NCBI RefSeq assembly: GCF_022808855.1
Contig: NZ_JAKZLF010000011.1
Span: 1 to 64,000, forward strand
Reading direction: 5' to 3'
DNA length: 64,000 nucleotides
Source of the DNA: Anaeromyxobacter soli
Lineage (GTDB): Bacteria; Myxococcota; Myxococcia; Myxococcales; Anaeromyxobacteraceae
Shown here: piece after piece, positions 60,045 to 64,000 of the stretch
How positions within the stretch are numbered: the stretch's first letter is position 1
Layout: the number at the start of each line of letters is the position of its first letter
Made by a program: the position numbers and the translations under genes
The notes under the pieces: generated by a model
Databases searched by the model: none
Seen by the model: only the letters and a program-made list of their open reading frames with translations
Told to the model about the DNA's origin: nothing

Positions 60045-60116
60045 AGGCACCGCCCGGATTCGAACCGGGGAATAAAGGTTTTGCAGACCTTTGCCTTACC
60101 ACTTGGCGACGGTGCC
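60045..60116 (-). tRNA. tRNA-Cys (anticodon GCA)
   Basis: Cloverleaf on the minus strand. The acceptor stem GGCACCG/CGGTGCC has discriminator U. The anticodon stem AAGGT/ACCTT encloses the loop CTGCAAA, anticodon GCA. T-loop GGTTCGAATCC is present. The 3' CCA is not encoded (TCTC follows), unlike the Glu and Gln tRNAs at the left end. It is followed by a hairpin terminator. Confidence 0.95.
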
Positions 60117-60155
60117 GTACCGAGGCGCCCTTTGTAGCGGAGGGCCGGGACGGCG

Positions 60156-60746
60156 TCAACGCGCGGAGCGCCCGGCTGGCGGGCCGGCGTGCGGCTGCGC
60201 GCGCACCTCCGCGCGCGCCACGACGATGCCCCGCGCGCGGAGCGTCTCGAGGAGCCCGGGCAGCTCGGCGGCGGCGGCGCGCTGCAGCACGGCGTCGGGC
60301 CGGAGCACGAGCTCGAGGCCGCCGGCGCCGCGCCGGAGATCGACCGAGAGCGCGCGACCGAGCGACAGGGACAGGGGCTCGCCCTCGCGGACGCGCGCGG
60401 CCTCGATCGCGGCGGGCAGCGTGCGCACGATCGCGCGCAGGTCCGCCACCCCCTCGATGCGCGCGGGCTGGAGCTGCGCCACCGGCGCGGGCGGAGGCCG
60501 CGTCAGCCGCTCCGCCTCGAAGGCGTCCGCGCGCCGCTCGCGCAGCACGCTGCCCGCGTGATCCGCGCTCGCGCGTCGCGCGCGCAGGCTCCGGGGTGCG
60601 CCGGCGCGCTCGTCGACGCCGGCGACTGCAGGCGACCGGTGCGGAGCCCGGACGCCTCGGCGGGCGTTGCGGAGGACCTCGTCGAACCGCTGCGCAATGG
60701 CGCCTCTCGAGCCGCCCTCCGCCCTGCCCTTCTCGGTCACCTTCAT
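60156..60746 (-). CDS. FliK/YscP-like C-terminal domain protein (tentative)
   Basis: 196 residues from ATG 60746 with GGGGAGA upstream. The N-terminal half is basic and disordered (Arg/Ala-rich). The C-terminal 70 residues (GEPLSLSLGRALSVDLRRGAG, GLELVLRPDAVLQRAAAAELPGLLETLRARGI) fit the pattern of the FliK/YscP hook-length or needle-length domain: a beta strand pair then a long helix. No flagellar or secretion genes are next to it, so the assignment is weak. It may be a stand-alone type III substrate-specificity relative. Confidence 0.55.
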   Translation of the reverse strand: MKVTEKGRAEGGSRGAIAQRFDEVLRNARRGVRAPHRSPAVAGVDERAGAPRSLRARRASADHAGSVLRERRADAFEAERLTRPPPAPVAQLQPARIEGVADLRAIVRTLPAAIEAARVREGEPLSLSLGRALSVDLRRGAGGLELVLRPDAVLQRAAAAELPGLLETLRARGIVVARAEVRAQPHAGPPAGRSAR

Positions 60747-60900
60747 CGTGGATCTCCCCGGCGCGGCCCCCGCGCGAGCGCGCGAGAGTGCACGGTCGGT
60801 GCCGGGAGCAGCGCGCGGGGCGTGAGGGGTTTCTCGGGCCCGAAGGTCCGCCGCGCGGACCCGCCGGACTCGGGCGCGGTCGGGTGTTGGCTCGCGCGCC

Positions 60901-62217
60901 TCAGCTCCGGTAGTCCGCGTTCTCGGTCACGTACTCGTGCGTCAGATCGGCCCCCAGGACCGCGCACGCCGCGCTCCCCATGCCGAGGTCGATCCCGATC
61001 TCCACCCGCCGCTCGTGCGGCGGGTAGTCGATCGGCGGCCGGAAGAGCCCGTCCGCGGACGGACGCGTCGCGTACAGCTCCGCCGACTTCATGTGGGCGA
61101 CGAGCCGCTCCTCCTTCGCGGGGTCGAGCCGCATCGCGCCGCCCTCGAGCACGAGGTCGTCGCCCACGCGCATCGTGACGCGCGCGGGGTCGAGCGGGAT
61201 CCCGGAGGCGCCCGCCTGCTTGCCGACGGCGCAGAGGAGCCGCCCCACGTTGGGATCGTTCCCGTTCACCGCCGCCTTGAGCAGCGGCGAGTTCACCACC
61301 GACTTGGCGATCGCGCGCGCCTCCTCGAACGTGCGCGCGCCGGTGACGCTCGCGCGGATCACGTGGTGGACGCCCTCCCCGTTCCGCACCACGTCCTCGG
61401 CGAGGTCGCCGCACACCTGCGCGAGCGCGGCGGCGAGCGCGCCGGGCGGCGGGGCCGCCTTCTTGCGGGAGGAGACGATCACGACGGTGTCGGAGGTGCT
61501 CGTGTCCGTGTCGACGGAGATGCAGTTGAACGTCACCTCGACGGCGGCGTCGAGCGCGGCGCGCAGCGTGTCGCGCGGCACGTCCACGTCGGTGAGCAGG
61601 TAGACGAGCATGGTCGCGAGGTTCGGCTCGATCATGCCCGCGCCCTTGGCGATGCCCACGAGCGTCCCTTCCCCGAGCGGCGCGCGCCGCACCTTGGGGT
61701 AGAGGTCGGTCGTCGTGATCGCCTCGGCGGCCGGGAGGATCGTGCCGGACTGGAGCGCGGAGGCGGCCTCGGGGAGCGCCGCGATCATCCGCTCGACGGG
61801 GAGCTGCCAGCCGATGACCCCGGTGGACGAAGGCAGCACCTCCTCGGGCGCGATCCCGATGAGTCGCGCCGCCTCGGCGCCGACGCGCTCCGCCGCCTCG
61901 ATCCCGCCCGGCGCGCAGACATTGGCGATCTTGGTGTTCACCACGATGCCGCCCAGCGTCGGCCCGTCGAGGCGGCGCTTGCCCACGATCACCGGCGCGC
62001 CGGGGAATGCGTTCCGGGTGAACTTCGCGGCGAACGCGGGGGTCGGGCGGTCGAGCGCCACGAGCGTGAGCTTCATCCGGCCGGGCTTCGGCGCCTCGAC
62101 CGGGACGAACTCGAAGCTCGTGGTCCCGATGCAGAAGCCCTCGGGCAGGGCCGACTGCGCCTCGAGCCAGGCGCGGTGCTCGGCGCGGCTCGCGAAGGTG
62201 AGCGAGGTGGACGGCAT
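60901..62217 (-). CDS. argJ: Bifunctional ornithine acetyltransferase / N-acetylglutamate synthase
   Basis: 438 residues. Arginine biosynthesis: transfers acetyl from N-acetylornithine to glutamate. The self-cleavage site is in GIAKGAGMIEPNLATMLVYLLTD, where the Thr of ATML becomes the nucleophile of the beta chain. Other blocks: SSTGVIGWQLP, VNSPLLKAAVNGNDPNVGRLL and the C-terminal ENADYRS. Starting at ATG 62217 with AAGGCGG. It stands alone; no other arg genes are in the window. Confidence 0.95.
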   Translation of the reverse strand: MPSTSLTFASRAEHRAWLEAQSALPEGFCIGTTSFEFVPVEAPKPGRMKLTLVALDRPTPAFAAKFTRNAFPGAPVIVGKRRLDGPTLGGIVVNTKIANVCAPGGIEAAERVGAEAARLIGIAPEEVLPSSTGVIGWQLPVERMIAALPEAASALQSGTILPAAEAITTTDLYPKVRRAPLGEGTLVGIAKGAGMIEPNLATMLVYLLTDVDVPRDTLRAALDAAVEVTFNCISVDTDTSTSDTVVIVSSRKKAAPPPGALAAALAQVCGDLAEDVVRNGEGVHHVIRASVTGARTFEEARAIAKSVVNSPLLKAAVNGNDPNVGRLLCAVGKQAGASGIPLDPARVTMRVGDDLVLEGGAMRLDPAKEERLVAHMKSAELYATRPSADGLFRPPIDYPPHERRVEIGIDLGMGSAACAVLGADLTHEYVTENADYRS

Positions 62218-62338
62218 GGCCGCCTTTTCGCCCTTCCGCCCCCCGCCGTCAACGGGCCCCGACGCCGAGGGCCGCCTCCGCGCCGCCACCCCCGCCCGCG
62301 CCTTGCGCCGGCGGAGGTCGCGGCGTACGCACCGGCCC

Positions 62339-63010
62339 ATGGCCCGCCCCGCCGCCGTGATCTTCGACGTCATCGAGACGCTCTTCCCGCTCGATCCCCT
62401 GCGCCTGCGCCTCGCCGCCCTGGGGCTCGCTCCCCTCGACCTCGACACCTGGTTCACGCGGATCCTTCGGGACGCGTTCGCGCTCGACGCGAGCGGCTCG
62501 TTCCGGCCCTTCCGCGAGATCGCCGGCGGCGCGCTCGAGGTGCTCCTCGCCCAGCGGAGCCGCCCGGTGGAGCGCGCGGCCGTCGAGGACGTCCTCGACG
62601 GCTTCAAGACGCTCGACCCCGCGCCGGACGTCGCGCCCGCGTTCCGCAGGCTCGCCGGCGCGGGCGTGCCCATCGCGACCCTCTCGAACGGCGGCGTGGA
62701 GGCGACGCGCGGGCTGCTCGACCGCGCAGGCCTCCTCGATCACGTCGCGCGCGTCATGGGCGTCGACGAGATCCGCCGCTACAAGCCGGGCCGCGAGATC
62801 TACCTGCACGCCGCGCGCACCCTCGGGCAGCCGCCGGAGCGGCTCGCGCTCGTCGCGGTGCACGCGTGGGACGTCGAGGGGGCCCAGCGCGCCGGGCTGG
62901 TGGGGGGCTGGTGCGCGCGGCTGGAGCGGCGCTTCCACCCGGCCATGGGCCCACCCGCCGTGCAGGGCGAGGACCTGGTGGCGGTGGTGGACGCCCTCCT
63001 CGCGCGGTGA
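62339..63010 (+). CDS. HAD-like hydrolase, haloacid dehalogenase type II-like
   Basis: 223 residues. HAD motif I is AVIFDVIETLFPLD (nucleophile Asp), motif II ATLSNGGVEATR, the Lys in RRYKPGREIY (motif III), and motif IV AVHAWDVEGAQRAG. The layout (FD..ETLF, SNG, KP, H.WD) fits haloacid dehalogenase-like enzymes. The substrate is unknown. It diverges from argJ over a 121-bp spacer and is followed by the MglA-like gene. Confidence 0.85.
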   Translation: MARPAAVIFDVIETLFPLDPLRLRLAALGLAPLDLDTWFTRILRDAFALDASGSFRPFREIAGGALEVLLAQRSRPVERAAVEDVLDGFKTLDPAPDVAPAFRRLAGAGVPIATLSNGGVEATRGLLDRAGLLDHVARVMGVDEIRRYKPGREIYLHAARTLGQPPERLALVAVHAWDVEGAQRAGLVGGWCARLERRFHPAMGPPAVQGEDLVAVVDALLAR

Positions 63011-63100
63011 AGGCCGCGCCCGCCCGTGCCGCCTCTCCCGAGGCGCCGGGAGCGGACCTTCGCGCCTGCGGCGAAGTCGCCCCCCCGATCGCCCGGGGCT

Positions 63101-64000
63101 ATGATGCCGGCCGTGTCCACCGTCAACCCGCTCGCGCGGGAGATCTCGGCGAAGATCGTCTATTACGGCCCCGGCCTGTCCGGGAAGACGACGAGCCTCC
63201 ACCAGATCTACGAGAGCGTCCGCCCGGAGACGCGCGGCCAGCTCGTGTCGCTCTCGACGGAGGGTGATCGCACCCTCTTCTTCGACTTCCTGCCCCTCAA
63301 GATCGAGCAGGTGCGGGGGCTCACGCTCAGGCTCCAGATCTACACGGTGCCGGGCCAGGTGTTCTACGACGCGACCCGCAAGCTCGTGCTGAACGGCGCC
63401 GACGGGGTCGTGTTCGTGGCGGACTCCCAGCCGGCGGCGCGGGACACGAACGCGGAGTCCATCGACAACCTCGCCACGAACCTCGGCGAGCTCGGCATCT
63501 CCCTCGCCGAGTTCCCCCACGTGCTCCAGTACAACAAGCGCGATCTCCCCGGCGCGCTGCCGGTGGAGGACCTCCGCGCCGCCCTGAACCGCCACGGCGC
63601 GCCCGAGGTCGAGAGCATCGCGAGCCGCGGCGTCGGGGTCTTCGCCGGGCTGAAGGAGATCACCCGCCTCGTGGTGAAGGACCTGCGCTCGCGCCAGCCC
63701 GCGCGCCGCGCGACGCCGCGGCCGCTCGAGCTCTCCGGCGGCGGGTCGGAGCTCGCCTCCCAGCTCTCCGCGGCGGCCGAGGCCTCCGGGCCGGCCGATC
63801 CGGCGGCGCTCGCCCCGGTGTCCTTCGCGCGGCTCTTCCCGGGAGAGGGCGCGGCGATCGCCGCCACCGAGCACGCGCTGCGCGAGCGGACCTACGGCGA
63901 GGCCGCGCGCATCGCCGCGGACGGCGTGGCCGCGGTGCTGGCGCGGGTGCCCGCGGAGGACGGGCGGGCCGCGCGGCTCGGGCTCGACCCGCACGAGCTG
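63101..64000 (+). CDS. MglA-like small Ras-type GTPase (partial, 3' end outside window)
   Basis: The frame from ATG 63101 stays open to the window end (300 codons). The N-terminal GTPase domain (about 1-195) has P-loop YYGPGLSGKTTS, the PM3-type TVPGQVFYDATRKLVL and the base-recognition QYNKRDLP. That set is typical of bacterial MglA/Arf-like GTPases that control polarity and motility in myxobacteria. After about residue 200 it runs on into an Ala-rich extension absent from MglA itself (about 195 residues). The C-terminus lies outside the window. Confidence 0.9.
   Translation, partial: MMPAVSTVNPLAREISAKIVYYGPGLSGKTTSLHQIYESVRPETRGQLVSLSTEGDRTLFFDFLPLKIEQVRGLTLRLQIYTVPGQVFYDATRKLVLNGADGVVFVADSQPAARDTNAESIDNLATNLGELGISLAEFPHVLQYNKRDLPGALPVEDLRAALNRHGAPEVESIASRGVGVFAGLKEITRLVVKDLRSRQPARRATPRPLELSGGGSELASQLSAAAEASGPADPAALAPVSFARLFPGEGAAIAATEHALRERTYGEAARIAADGVAAVLARVPAEDGRAARLGLDPHEL

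Overview
The window is very GC-rich DNA from a single chromosome. Its gene content points to a myxobacterium, most likely an Anaeromyxobacter-like member of the Myxococcota: outer-membrane multiheme cytochromes, a cbb3 oxidase operon, an MglA-type small GTPase, a MshEN-domain protein, a multidomain ether-lipid synthase of the Myxococcus ElbD type, and many tightly overlapping GTGA/ATGA gene junctions. This assignment comes from protein families recognised by eye, not from a database search.

Layout. 1-1,000: end of a glycine-rich repeat protein, two minus-strand tRNAs (Gln, Glu) and a small secreted protein. 1,075-4,400: minus-strand hypothetical gene, MshEN protein and a fumarase/aspartase. 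4,767-7,895: a decaheme OmcA/MtrC-type lipoprotein and a duplicated diheme lipoprotein. 7,918-12,413: Nudix hydrolase, a tandem pair of ferritin-like proteins and aconitase B.

12,672-38,360 is a large surface-polysaccharide locus made of several divergent operons. It has a Wzc-type tyrosine kinase, a FlaA1-type nucleotide-sugar dehydratase, UDP-sugar 6-dehydrogenase, sugar aminotransferase, phospho-sugar transferase, flippase, O-antigen polymerase/ligase, WecB epimerase and a GT4 glycosyltransferase. Mixed in is an unusual acyl/amide module: an AMP-forming ligase, two small acyl carrier proteins each beside a GNAT enzyme, a NadE-like ATP-dependent synthase, an AsnB-type amidotransferase and a FemAB-like enzyme. 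A secreted lipoprotein with HYDIN-like repeats and a probable alpha/alpha-toroid domain and an EEP phosphatase complete the region. The likely product is a glycan built on amino-deoxysugars and uronic acids, carrying amide and N-acyl decorations.

38,382-46,726 is a complete minus-strand cbb3 oxidase operon (ccoN-O-P-Q-G-H, a SafE-like gene, ccoI, ccoS) with rearranged subunits. CcoO carries an extra cytochrome c domain and CcoP is reduced to its membrane anchor. 47,007-49,484 holds a molybdopterin oxidoreductase and a small exported protein.

49,681-58,781 is a plus-strand operon-like run: epimerase, HAD-IB phosphatase, LarA-like DUF2088 protein, a 1,574-residue ElbD-like reductase/ligase/ACP/acyltransferase, and a second epimerase. 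It probably makes ether or alcohol-derived lipids. 58,785-64,000: zinc-ribbon protein, orphan IorA-like ferredoxin protein, tRNA-Cys, FliK/YscP-like protein, ArgJ, a haloacid-dehalogenase-like protein and a truncated MglA-like GTPase. No insertion sequences, phage genes or CRISPR arrays were seen.
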